This document shows, piece after piece, positions 1 through 6,784 of a stretch of 16,970 nucleotides of DNA. Source of the DNA: Comamonadaceae bacterium (lineage in GTDB: Bacteria > Pseudomonadota > Gammaproteobacteria > Burkholderiales > Burkholderiaceae_C); assembly GCA_947458415.1 (NCBI GenBank), contig CANGZG010000036.1, positions 1-16,970 of the forward strand, given 5' to 3'. The position numbers and the translations under genes are program-made. The notes under the pieces were generated by a model. The model was not told the DNA's origin, did not search any database, and saw nothing but the letters and a program-made list of their open reading frames with translations. Positions within the stretch are counted from its first letter, which is position 1. Each line of letters starts with the position of its first letter.

Positions 1-162
1 GACATGAATGTGGTGATGACGTGTTCGGGTGGCTATGTGGAAGTTCAGGGCACTGCCGAAGGTTGCGCGTTCAGTCGCTCGGAGATGGACCAATTGCTCG
101 CATTGGCAGACAAGGGCATTCGCGAGTTGGTGATCATGCAAAAAGCCGCGTTGGCAACCTGA
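1..162 (+). CDS. rph: Ribonuclease PH, C-terminal end (partial)
   Basis: This is the 3' end of a gene that begins before the window. The visible 53 residues read DMNVVMTCSGGYVEVQGTAE and onward, which is the conserved C-terminal part of RNase PH. It is followed by the family's helical tail (SRSEMDQLLALADKGIREL). RNase PH is a phosphate-dependent 3'-5' exoribonuclease that trims the 3' ends of tRNA precursors in the cytoplasm. The stop codon lies one base before the rdgB start, so the two are probably co-transcribed and translationally coupled. The order rph-rdgB-hemW is common in Burkholderiales, which supports the call despite the short fragment. Confidence 0.88.
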   Translation, partial: DMNVVMTCSGGYVEVQGTAEGCAFSRSEMDQLLALADKGIRELVIMQKAALAT

Positions 163-163
163 C

Positions 164-778
164 ATGTCTGCCATCACCCGAATCGTTTTGGCCTCCAACA
201 ACCCAGGCAAGCTGCATGAATTGCAAGCCATGTTTGCGCCGCTGGGTTTGCAGTTGATGGCGCAATCCGAACTCGATATTCCTGAAGCGCCTGAGCCATT
301 TCACACATTTGTTGAGAATGCACTGGCCAAAGCACGGCATGCCAGTCGTTACAGCGGCTTGCCTGCATTGGCCGACGATGCAGGTTTGTGTGTGGATGCG
401 TTTCAGGGTTTGCCAGGCGTGCAAACAGCTTTTTATTGCACGCAGTTTGGTTACACCAAAAGTGACGACAACAACCGCCGTGCATTGCTGGAGCAAATGC
501 AAGACATCACGAACCGCAAAGCGGCGCTGGTCAGCACGTTGGTGGCGTTGCGGCATACCGATGACCCCGAACCCTTGATTGCCAGTGGCCGTGCGGCGGG
601 TGAAATCACACGCGAGTTGCGTGGCACAAATGGCTTTGGGTTTGACCCGGTGATGTTGATTCCCGAATTGAACATGACGTTTGCTGAAATGACCGAGGAA
701 GAAAAAAACCATCGAAGCCACCGAGGACAGGCCGCTCGTTTGATGCGGGAATTGATGGCGCAGCGCTGGCTGACATGA
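164..778 (+). CDS. rdgB: RdgB/HAM1 non-canonical purine NTP pyrophosphatase
   Basis: The product is a 204-residue cytoplasmic enzyme that hydrolyses dITP, XTP and ITP to monophosphates and pyrophosphate, keeping deaminated purines out of DNA and RNA. The N-terminal motif SNNPGKLHELQ (about residues 11-21) is the family nucleotide-binding signature. ADDAGLCVDAF followed by LPGVQTAFY matches the central acidic motif. TNGFGFDPV with FAEMTEEEKNHRSHRGQAA near the end matches the C-terminal Lys/Ser-His-Arg signature. The length is normal for the family (about 195-205 residues). The start sits one base after the rph stop with no strong ribosome-binding site, which suggests coupling to rph. Its stop overlaps the hemW start in an ATGA. 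Confidence 0.96.
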   Translation: MSAITRIVLASNNPGKLHELQAMFAPLGLQLMAQSELDIPEAPEPFHTFVENALAKARHASRYSGLPALADDAGLCVDAFQGLPGVQTAFYCTQFGYTKSDDNNRRALLEQMQDITNRKAALVSTLVALRHTDDPEPLIASGRAAGEITRELRGTNGFGFDPVMLIPELNMTFAEMTEEEKNHRSHRGQAARLMRELMAQRWLT

Positions 779-2019
779 AGCTCGACATCGGACACTTGAT
801 GCGGCCCGGCACATTGACACTGCCTGCCTTGCCGCCGTTGTCCGTTTACGTGCATTTGCCTTGGTGTTTGAAAAAATGCCCTTATTGCGATTTCAATTCG
901 CACGAATGGCGAACGGCGACGTCAACGGCGGCGCTGATACCGGTGCAAGCCGCTTCACCCAGCTTGCCTGAACCCGCTTATTTGGATGCGTTGTGCGCCG
1001 ATTTAGAGAGCAGTTTGCCGTTGGTGTGGGGCAGACCGGTGCACAGCCTGTTCATCGGTGGTGGCACGCCGAGTTTGTTTTCTCCCTCTGGCATCGCACG
1101 GTTGATCAGCGATTTGCGCGCACGTTTGCCATTGGTGGCCGACTGTGAAATCACGCTCGAGGCCAACCCGGGCACGTTTGAAACGGACCGGTTTCACGCC
1201 TACAGACAAGCTGGCGTGACGCGTTTATCGGTCGGCGTGCAAAGCTTTGATGACCAGCATTTGAAAGCCATTGGAAGGGTGCACGATGGTGCACAAGCCT
1301 TGGCCGCTGTGCGCGAAGCATCGGTGGCGTTTGACACATTCAACATCGATTTGATGTATGCCTTGCCCGGGCAGCAGCAGAACGACTTGAAGCGAGATCT
1401 GTCAACGGCGTTGGATCTGAAGCCTTCGCATCTCTCCATCTACCACTTGACGATTGAACCCAACACCTTGTTTGCAAAGCATGCGCCCCCCGGGTTGCCA
1501 CAGGAAGACCAAGCCTATGACATGCTCGATGCCATCATTGGCGAGACAGAGAGACTGGGTTTGCAGCGCTACGAAGTCTCAGCGTTTGCCAAAGAGGGGC
1601 ACCGTTGTTGGCACAACACCAATTACTGGCAGTTTGGCGATTATTTGGGTTTGGGTGCGGGCGCACACAGCAAGATCAGTTTTGCCCACCGGATTTGCAG
1701 AATGGTCAGGCACCGCGAACCCGGTTTGTACATGCAAAAAGCCATGGCAGAGGACGCGGTGGCCCAATTTGAAGAAGTCAGCCGCTCCCAATTGCCTTTT
1801 GAATTCATGCTCAATGCATTGCGATTGAAAGAAGGTGTGCCGATCGCTGCCTTCATGGAGCGGACCGGCATGCCGCTGTCTGCCATCGAACCGGGCTTGC
1901 AAAAGGCGCAAGCACGGGGGTTGTTGTCCGTCGATCACGCTTGTATGCGACCGACAGAAAAAGGATTTGATTTTTTGAGCGACCTGCAAGCCCTTTTTCT
2001 GCCTGACAGCGCCGAGTAA
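775..2019 (+). CDS. hemW: HemW, heme chaperone-type radical SAM protein
   Basis: This 414-residue protein belongs to the HemN-like radical-SAM family. The iron-sulfur motif is C31-LKK-C35-PY-C38-DF. Phe40 replaces the fourth cysteine of true coproporphyrinogen III dehydrogenase (HemN), and the NSH that follows is typical of HemW. FIGGGTPSLFSP, TLEANPGT and VQSFDD are further family motifs. HemW binds heme and is thought to deliver it to respiratory enzymes rather than to synthesise it. About 15-20 extra residues (roughly 45-65, rich in Ala, Thr and Ser) lie between the cluster motif and the next helix compared with the E. coli protein. The gene overlaps rdgB by four bases (ATGA), so it is the third member of an rph-rdgB-hemW operon. 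Confidence 0.95.
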   Translation: MKLDIGHLMRPGTLTLPALPPLSVYVHLPWCLKKCPYCDFNSHEWRTATSTAALIPVQAASPSLPEPAYLDALCADLESSLPLVWGRPVHSLFIGGGTPSLFSPSGIARLISDLRARLPLVADCEITLEANPGTFETDRFHAYRQAGVTRLSVGVQSFDDQHLKAIGRVHDGAQALAAVREASVAFDTFNIDLMYALPGQQQNDLKRDLSTALDLKPSHLSIYHLTIEPNTLFAKHAPPGLPQEDQAYDMLDAIIGETERLGLQRYEVSAFAKEGHRCWHNTNYWQFGDYLGLGAGAHSKISFAHRICRMVRHREPGLYMQKAMAEDAVAQFEEVSRSQLPFEFMLNALRLKEGVPIAAFMERTGMPLSAIEPGLQKAQARGLLSVDHACMRPTEKGFDFLSDLQALFLPDSAE

Positions 2020-2059
2020 AGAGCTGGTTAGAATGCACGAGCTTGACCCAGCACGATTA

Positions 2060-2147
2060 GGAAGCGTGGCAGAGTGGTCGATTGCACCGGTCTTGAAAAC
2101 CGGCAACCCGCAAGGGTTCGTGAGTTCGAATCTCACCGCTTCCGCCA
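2060..2147 (+). tRNA. tRNA-Ser (anticodon UGA), CCA encoded
   Basis: This 88-base class II tRNA has acceptor stem GGAAGCG (2060-2066) pairing with CGCTTCC (2137-2143), discriminator G2144 and an encoded CCA at 2145-2147. The anticodon stem CCGGT/ACCGG encloses the loop CTTGAAA, with anticodon TGA at 2094-2096, which reads UCN serine codons. A long variable arm (CAACCCGCAAGGGTTCG region) is typical of serine tRNA. The T arm GTGAGTTCGAATCTCAC is perfect. It lies 40 bases after hemW and upstream of an AT-rich gene. No tRNA-end repeat or integrase was seen downstream. Confidence 0.97.
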
Positions 2148-2175
2148 AGTGTTTTCTAGCATGGCCTCGGAGATA

Positions 2176-2205
2176 TTGACAGGCGCACAAGCCAATATGT
2201 ATTCT
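2176..2205 (+). promoter_or_regulatory. Candidate sigma-70 promoter for the 2270 gene
   Basis: A perfect -35 box TTGACA (2176-2181) is followed after 18 bases by TATTCT (2200-2205), which matches four of six -10 positions including the key T-A and final T. Transcription would start near 2212, giving a leader of about 58 bases before the ATG at 2270. The promoter lies just beyond the tRNA-Ser gene, so the following gene need not depend on tRNA read-through. It was judged by eye only. Confidence 0.5.
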
Positions 2206-2269
2206 TAATCATTAAGACAAGTTTCAAACTAAACTTGATCTCGATTTATTCAATTTTAAGAGACCTTGT

Positions 2270-2995
2270 ATGAAAAAAAACCTGTTGTTATTTTGTTTTT
2301 TCCCTTTCCAACTATTCGCCCAAGTGTTGGGAAATTTTGAACCGTTTGAGGCAGGTGATGCATTGGTTTACTCCGTGAATGTCAATGGCACAGTCAAAAA
2401 ATTGGAATACAGTTACGTCACATCTGATAAAAATGGCGTCTCTGGAAAAGTGATTTTCGGCGACAAGGAAGGTGAATTTAAGTCTCCTGGGCTTGGTTTT
2501 GAAGAGAAAGATTTTGGACTGAGCAATGGTCAAATGTTTTCTAGAGTTCCCCCAATAAAACTGTTTGAACCTAGTATTCAAGTAGGTAACAAATGGAACG
2601 CTTTGTTTGAAGCAAAGGGGGAGACTTTGACAGTTCAAATTATTCAACAAGCGCAAGCCAGCAAACTTGAAAAAGTCAAATTCAAGTTTGGGGAATATGA
2701 GGCCATTTTGGTGACCAACAATGACGCCATCCAAGGCATCACCAACAAGTCGGAAGTTTTTGTGGGGAAATCAACCGCCAAAATTTGGGTGGGCGTGGTC
2801 AATAACCGAGCCTTGATTTTGAAGCGCGAATACCAAAATTCATTCGGTGATAAATTTGTTCAAGAGCTCGCGGAGCTGCCTAAAGTTTCTGATGTGCAAA
2901 AGAAACTTGAAAAACTCAAAGAACTGTTCAAACAAGGTTTGATCAATGAATCTGAATACGAGTCCAAGCGTAAAGAGTTGTTGAAAAAATTGTGA
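2270..2995 (+). CDS. Exported protein of unknown function with C-terminal SHOCT-like module
   Basis: I do not recognise the full-length 241-residue protein. Residues 1-17 form a signal peptide (MKKNLLLFCFFPFQLFA, cleavage probably before Gln18), so it should be periplasmic or envelope-located. Residues 25-200 look beta-rich, with alternating hydrophobic and polar stretches (GDALVYSVNVNG; VGNKWNALFEAKG). This loosely recalls DUF3108-type periplasmic proteins, but that is only a resemblance. The last 36 residues (LEKLKELFKQGLINESEYES and onward) fit the short helical SHOCT module, usually a C-terminal oligomerisation or interaction element. The start is supported by AAGAG at 2258-2262, seven bases before the ATG. 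The gene is visibly AT-richer and more lysine-rich than its neighbours, which could reflect recent acquisition. Confidence 0.8.
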   Translation: MKKNLLLFCFFPFQLFAQVLGNFEPFEAGDALVYSVNVNGTVKKLEYSYVTSDKNGVSGKVIFGDKEGEFKSPGLGFEEKDFGLSNGQMFSRVPPIKLFEPSIQVGNKWNALFEAKGETLTVQIIQQAQASKLEKVKFKFGEYEAILVTNNDAIQGITNKSEVFVGKSTAKIWVGVVNNRALILKREYQNSFGDKFVQELAELPKVSDVQKKLEKLKELFKQGLINESEYESKRKELLKKL

Positions 2996-3073
2996 CGCTT
3001 GGTACCCACAGCGCTTCAGCTTTCACGTTTGGAATACACTGGAATTTCTAAACCAATTTGGAGGCTAGGCGAC

Positions 3074-3901
3074 ATGAACGCACCCGCAGATATTTCCAAC
3101 ATGCACGACCGTCACCAGAAATTGGGGGATGGCGTGTCTCCTGCACTGCCGCAGCCGCCCAAATTCAACAACCCGCAAGACGAGCGCTTGCATCGCAAAC
3201 AAATGTTGGCGGCTGCGTTTCGCTTGTTCTCGCGGTTTGGGTTTGACGAGGGTGTGGCCGGTCACATCACTGCACGGGACCCGGAATTCAAAGACACGTT
3301 TTGGGTCAATCCGTTTGGCGTGCATTTCAGCCAAATCAAAGTCTCTAACCTGATTCGGGTTGACCACCGAGGCAATGTGGTCGAGGGTGTGCTGCCAGTG
3401 AACGAAGCCGCATTCGCCATTCATTCGCGAATCCACCATGCCCGACCCGATGTGGTGGCTGCCGCCCATACCCATGCGCCGCATGGCCGCGCTTGGGCGA
3501 CGCTGGGCAAACCGCTGGACATCATTTCGCTGGATTCATGCGCTTTCTACAAAGACCATGTGGTGCATGACGATTTTGAAGGCGTGGTGTTAGAGCTCGA
3601 TGAGGGAGAGCGCATTGCCAAAGCCTTGGGTAAGAACAAAGGTGTGATTTTGCAAAACCACGGTTTGTTGACCGTGGGGGATTCTGTCGAAGCAGCAGCA
3701 TGGTGGTATATCGCCATGGAACGTTGCTGTCAGGTGCAGTTGATGGCCGAGGCAGCTTCGCACGGCAAGCCTTTGAAAATGGTCACCCAGGCAGCTGCTG
3801 AGCAGGCTTACCCCATCGTCGGCTCGTCATACGCGGGTTGGTTCCAGTTCCAGCCTTTGCTTGCGCGCATTTCGAAAGACCAGCCCGATTTGTTTGACTG
3901 A
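3074..3901 (+). CDS. Class II aldolase/adducin family protein
   Basis: The product is a 275-residue zinc-dependent class II aldolase/adducin-fold protein, the family that includes fuculose-1-phosphate aldolase and ribulose-5-phosphate 4-epimerase. The zinc ligands appear as H132-T-H134 in AAHTHAPHGRAW and H196 in LQNHGLLTVG. Glu111 in LPVNEAAFAIH occupies the usual catalytic acid/base position, and the N-terminal GHITARDP stretch is also typical. The substrate cannot be told. The ATG at 3074 was chosen because GGAGG (3060-3064) lies nine bases upstream; an in-frame TTG at 2999 has no such signal. It stands 78 bases after the SHOCT-like gene and ends before a bidirectional terminator. No neighbouring sugar gene hints at a pathway. 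Confidence 0.9.
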   Translation: MNAPADISNMHDRHQKLGDGVSPALPQPPKFNNPQDERLHRKQMLAAAFRLFSRFGFDEGVAGHITARDPEFKDTFWVNPFGVHFSQIKVSNLIRVDHRGNVVEGVLPVNEAAFAIHSRIHHARPDVVAAAHTHAPHGRAWATLGKPLDIISLDSCAFYKDHVVHDDFEGVVLELDEGERIAKALGKNKGVILQNHGLLTVGDSVEAAAWWYIAMERCCQVQLMAEAASHGKPLKMVTQAAAEQAYPIVGSSYAGWFQFQPLLARISKDQPDLFD

Positions 3902-3961
3902 CTCACATACGCTTCGTTAGGGCTTGTGTGCAGTTGAACAAGCAAGTCGTCAATCACAATG

Positions 3962-3990
3962 AAAAAAGCGCCCGCAGGGCGCTTTTTTTT
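3962..3990. terminator. Bidirectional intrinsic terminator
   Basis: The stem GCGCCC (3968-3973) / GGGCGC (3977-3982) has a three-base GCA loop. It is preceded by six A (3962-3967) and followed by eight T (3983-3990). The U-tract on either strand lets the hairpin stop the plus-strand aldolase transcript and the minus-strand beta-barrel transcript. It sits between the two convergent genes, 66 bases after the first and 23 bases beyond the stop of the second. Confidence 0.9.
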
Positions 3991-4013
3991 CGGGAGGCTC
4001 TTGACCTTGCAGA

Positions 4014-4583
4014 TCAGAATTTCAGGCCCACACCCAATGTGTAACCCGAGGAGCTTGAGCTACCAGTTTGCGAGAAATAACCACCTGATGCAAACACAGA
4101 TTCAGTGATGTTGTACTTCACACCCAGACTGAAGTTGTTGTAAGAAACCGATCCGGCAGATATGTATGAATAAGCACCCAAGATGTCTGAGTCGCCAGAA
4201 ACCTTGGCTCTGGCACCAAGAGACAAGTTGTAGCCTGTTTTAGTGCCGGAGTAGGTTTGCGAATAATACGAAAGAGATGTCAAAAAATCTGCGTTCGCAG
4301 CAATAGGCATGCGGTATCCCAAGCCTAAATTGGATTTTTCGTAGTCAGATTTACCTGATTTGGATAAGCTGGCATAGTTAGCCAATACATAAATACTTTC
4401 ACTGACCAAAAAAGATCCGCTGGTGTAATAACCTGCATAGTTGGAAGTCGTTCCGATTTTGGCGGAGGCATAGTCAACTTCAATCTTGTTGTAATCCAAA
4501 CCCGTGTCTGTTTTTCCAGGCTCATTGGCAAGCGCCATTGTGCTGACCAAAGATGCAACTGCCAAAGCAACTATTTTTTTCAT
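4014..4583 (-). CDS. Small outer-membrane beta-barrel protein
   Basis: This is a 189-residue exported protein. Residues 1-19 form a clear signal peptide (MKKIVALAVASLVSTMALA, cleaved before NEPGKTD). The mature part is a run of short amphipathic strands with alternating aromatic residues and glycines (YAGYYTSGSF, SNLGLGYRMP, LSLGARAKV, SLGVKYNI). Ser/Gly-rich turns lie between the strands, and the chain ends LGVGLKF with the terminal Phe that the barrel-assembly machinery recognises. The size suggests an eight-strand OmpA/OmpW-like barrel. The ligand or role is unknown; the family includes small porins, adhesins and stress-induced proteins. The ATG at 4583 is chosen because AAGGAG lies six bases upstream and the signal peptide starts there; an upstream in-frame start at 4625 would bury the signal sequence. 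It is probably monocistronic. Confidence 0.85.
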   Translation of the reverse strand: MKKIVALAVASLVSTMALANEPGKTDTGLDYNKIEVDYASAKIGTTSNYAGYYTSGSFLVSESIYVLANYASLSKSGKSDYEKSNLGLGYRMPIAANADFLTSLSYYSQTYSGTKTGYNLSLGARAKVSGDSDILGAYSYISAGSVSYNNFSLGVKYNITESVFASGGYFSQTGSSSSSGYTLGVGLKF

Positions 4584-4668
4584 GAACAACTCCTTGTTGA
4601 GATGGTTAATTCTAAAACCAAACAATGCATCAAGCTCACCATGCCGTGGTTGTGGATGTCAATTTGTT

Positions 4669-4680
4669 GTTTGATCAAAC
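4669..4680. promoter_or_regulatory. 12-bp perfect palindrome GTTTGATCAAAC upstream of the beta-barrel gene
   Basis: GTTTGATCAAAC is a perfect palindrome about 86 bases upstream of the barrel gene start, in AT-rich DNA. A TTGACT sequence (minus strand, 4712-4707) lies just upstream of it, so it could act as an operator near the transcription start. A TTGACA box (minus strand, 4662-4657) is just downstream but lacks a convincing -10. The factor is unknown. The core resembles an FNR half-site pair, but without the spacer of a true FNR site. Confidence 0.3.
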
Positions 4681-4736
4681 TTAAGCATTGAAAAATATAA
4701 AAAAATAGTCAATAAGAAATATAAACATAACCCATC

Positions 4737-4764
4737 ACGCATGAACAAATTGTGGTGCATGCGT
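4737..4764. promoter_or_regulatory. Inverted repeat ACGCATG-N14-CATGCGT
   Basis: Seven-base perfect arms (4737-4743 and 4758-4764) are separated by 14 bases, between the response-regulator stop and the barrel gene promoter region. The 21-base centre-to-centre spacing is two helical turns, which suits a dimer or tetramer operator. There is no T-run, so it is unlikely to be an intrinsic terminator. Confidence 0.25.
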
Positions 4765-4781
4765 TGAACGTTTGAAAATCA

Positions 4782-5429
4782 TCAAGACATGTCTGAATGG
4801 ATCAAGCCATGCCGCATGGCCAGCAGCGTCATTTCAGACTGGTTCGCCAATTCCAGTTTTTGTTTGATTTTGTAAAGGTGCGTGCCCACGGTGGACGCAG
4901 ACAGTTTCAATGTCTCAGAAATTTGCGCCACAGATTGGCCCCTGGCCAGTTGCATGAACACTTCAAATTCGCGTGGCGAGAGTTTTTCGATCGGGCTTTG
5001 GTCGCCATCCAAATCTTGCATGGCCATGCGCTGTGCAATCACCGGGTCGATGAATCGTTTCTTTTGCGACACCAAACGAATCGCGTCGATCAACACCTCG
5101 GGTGCGGTGCGTTTGGACAAATAGCCCAAGGCGCCGGCTTGCAGTGCGCGCTTGGAATAGCTGGTGTCTTCGTGCGCTGACAAAGACAGTATGCGAGCGC
5201 CGGGGTCTTTGGCCACCATGCGTTTGATGGCTTCAATGCCACCCATGCCTGACATGGCAATGTCCATCACCACCACATCGGGCCGGTGTGCATCGTAGAG
5301 TTGCAAGGCTTCTTCACCGCTGGAAGCTTCAGCCACCACTTCCACGTCATCCCAAGTTTGCAGCAACACTTTGAATCCGCCACGCACCACGGCATGGTCG
5401 TCTACCAACATCAATTTCAATTTAGCCAT
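4782..5429 (-). CDS. NarL/LuxR-family response regulator
   Basis: This 215-residue regulator has an N-terminal receiver domain with the acidic pair D10-D11, phospho-acceptor Asp56 in VVVMDIAMSGMGG, Ser84 and Lys106 (YLSKRTAP). A C-terminal LuxR-type helix-turn-helix covers about residues 148-208 (LSPREFEVFMQLARGQSVAQ, then STVGTHLYKIKQKL). It should bind DNA as a dimer once phosphorylated by the kinase encoded immediately upstream, whose stop it overlaps by eight bases. The overlap implies translational coupling and a one-to-one pair. The overall type is that of MoxX/MxaB- and AgmR-like regulators that control alcohol oxidation and PQQ genes, but many NarL-family members look alike. The link to the nearby pqq operon is inference from context. 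Confidence 0.92.
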   Translation of the reverse strand: MAKLKLMLVDDHAVVRGGFKVLLQTWDDVEVVAEASSGEEALQLYDAHRPDVVVMDIAMSGMGGIEAIKRMVAKDPGARILSLSAHEDTSYSKRALQAGALGYLSKRTAPEVLIDAIRLVSQKKRFIDPVIAQRMAMQDLDGDQSPIEKLSPREFEVFMQLARGQSVAQISETLKLSASTVGTHLYKIKQKLELANQSEMTLLAMRHGLIHSDMS

Positions 5430-6780
5430 GGCTGGGATTGTGGCTCAGCGGCAATTCAGCCCATACCCTTGCCCCTTGCGGTTGAAGGGGCTCGAACACC
5501 AAATGGCCGCCCAAGCCTTGCGCGCGTTCACCCATGCCCACCACCCCAAAGTGCCCCGAGGATTGCCAATCTGAGCCTGGGCCATTGCCGTTGTCGCGTA
5601 CTTCAAGTTGCAGTGTGGTGTGGTCAAGCCGAACATGCATGTCAATCTGGCTCGCTTGGGCATGCCGCAACGCATTCGTCAATGACTCTTGCATGATGCG
5701 GTACACCGCGGTGGCCAAGTTGTCTGCCAACTTGTCCAAAGGTGCATCCACATGAAGTGAGATCTGAATGTCAGGATGCCTGCTGCGCGCCTCTTCCAGC
5801 ATGTCTTGCAAAGCATCTTGCAAACCGAACCTGTCCAAAGCAAGCGGTCGAAGTTTGGTGACGAGTTGGTGCACTTCTTCGTAAATCGCATCGGCACATT
5901 CGATCACCATGCGAGCGGAGGCTTCTATCTGTGCATCCACCCCTTTGGCACGGTGAGCGATGGCCATGCCCACACTTTTGATCGCAGTGACTTGCTGCCC
6001 CAGTTCATCATGCAATTCGCGCGCGATTTGCCCCCGGACTTCTTCAATTCGCGATTGAATCACATGGGTTAATTCACGACTTTGTGCCAAGGCTTGTGTG
6101 GCTTCACGCGCTTTCTCTCGAGCCACCATTCCCTCTTGCAAAGAACTGGCCATGCTGTTGAACGCACGCCCCATCATTTGTGCTTCTTGCCCACGCATGC
6201 CTGGCAAGCGGGTGTCGTAGTCGCCTCGCCCGACTTCTTGGAGGGCATGTACCACTTGTTGAATCGGTTGCAAAGCCCTTCCCAATAATCTGTACACCAA
6301 CAATATGACGACAGTCACGCCAGTCAACAAGGTGACCAGCATGGGAACAAAATCGTCCCAGCCATCCAAGATGGCGCGGGACGGATCGGCACGCACCAGC
6401 AATCGGCCATGTGCCAATTGGATTTCGCGGGTTTTGACGGAAGGCGAGACGATTCTGCTGTACCACTGCGGTGCGTCGCGCCCCGCTTTGTACACCGGCG
6501 GAGGCGAGTGATACACGACATGGCCGTCGAGGTCCAGCAACTCAATTTCATTGGCACGCACCCGACCCAATTGGCTCAAAAACTGGCGCATGTCATTCAA
6601 ACTGGTTTGGTTGCTGACCGCTTGCAAGCGCGACAGCAATTGGGTCGCCACCATGTTGGCGCCTTCCATTTCATCGTCCACGCTGCGACGGGTGTCTTTG
6701 AGTTGCAAGCCGATCAACAACGACGCAAAGCACAACAACATCACGCCGATGATCAAATTGATTTGCAAACGCAATGACAT
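5422..6780 (-). CDS. Membrane sensor histidine kinase, MoxY/NarX-like (HisKA_3 type)
   Basis: This is a 452-residue inner-membrane kinase. A first membrane helix spans about residues 8-26, a periplasmic sensor domain about 27-145, and a second helix about 147-166. HAMP follows (166-220), then a HisKA_3 dimerisation domain with phospho-accepting His257 in ARELHDELGQQ. The HATPase_c domain has the N box (QESLTNALRHA, 364-374) and the G1 box DNGNGPG (396-402). The sensor part, with NEIELLDLDGHVVYHS and GRLLVRADPSRAILDGWDDF, resembles the LapD/MoxY-type periplasmic domain; this is recognition from memory. MoxY kinases act in methanol oxidation in other bacteria. The signal is unknown. An AAGG eight bases before the ATG and a four-base gap after the peptidase gene show it is part of that operon. 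Confidence 0.93.
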   Translation of the reverse strand: MSLRLQINLIIGVMLLCFASLLIGLQLKDTRRSVDDEMEGANMVATQLLSRLQAVSNQTSLNDMRQFLSQLGRVRANEIELLDLDGHVVYHSPPPVYKAGRDAPQWYSRIVSPSVKTREIQLAHGRLLVRADPSRAILDGWDDFVPMLVTLLTGVTVVILLVYRLLGRALQPIQQVVHALQEVGRGDYDTRLPGMRGQEAQMMGRAFNSMASSLQEGMVAREKAREATQALAQSRELTHVIQSRIEEVRGQIARELHDELGQQVTAIKSVGMAIAHRAKGVDAQIEASARMVIECADAIYEEVHQLVTKLRPLALDRFGLQDALQDMLEEARSRHPDIQISLHVDAPLDKLADNLATAVYRIMQESLTNALRHAQASQIDMHVRLDHTTLQLEVRDNGNGPGSDWQSSGHFGVVGMGERAQGLGGHLVFEPLQPQGARVWAELPLSHNPSHG

Positions 6781-6784
6781 GGGT

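Noticed and set aside
134..820. Minus-strand open frame of 228 codons opposite rdgB
   Set aside because: It is antisense to a well-supported RdgB, has no recognisable domain and is rich in His, Gln and Arg, as shadow frames are.
2003..2034. Possible promoter CTGACA / TAGAAT before tRNA-Ser
   Set aside because: The spacer would be 20 bases, too long for a normal sigma-70 promoter; no better pair was seen, so none is called.
2060..2995. Integrated element at tRNA-Ser with an attachment-site repeat
   Set aside because: No copy of the tRNA 3' end was seen downstream and no integrase is present; composition alone does not establish an element.
2996..3013. Hairpin CGCTTGG-TAC-CCA(C)AGCG after the SHOCT-like gene
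   Set aside because: The stem has a bulge and no T-run follows, so it is not supported as a terminator.
2999..3073. N-terminal extension of the aldolase-family gene from a TTG at 2999
   Set aside because: The extension lacks a ribosome-binding site and family similarity; the ATG at 3074 has GGAGG nine bases upstream.
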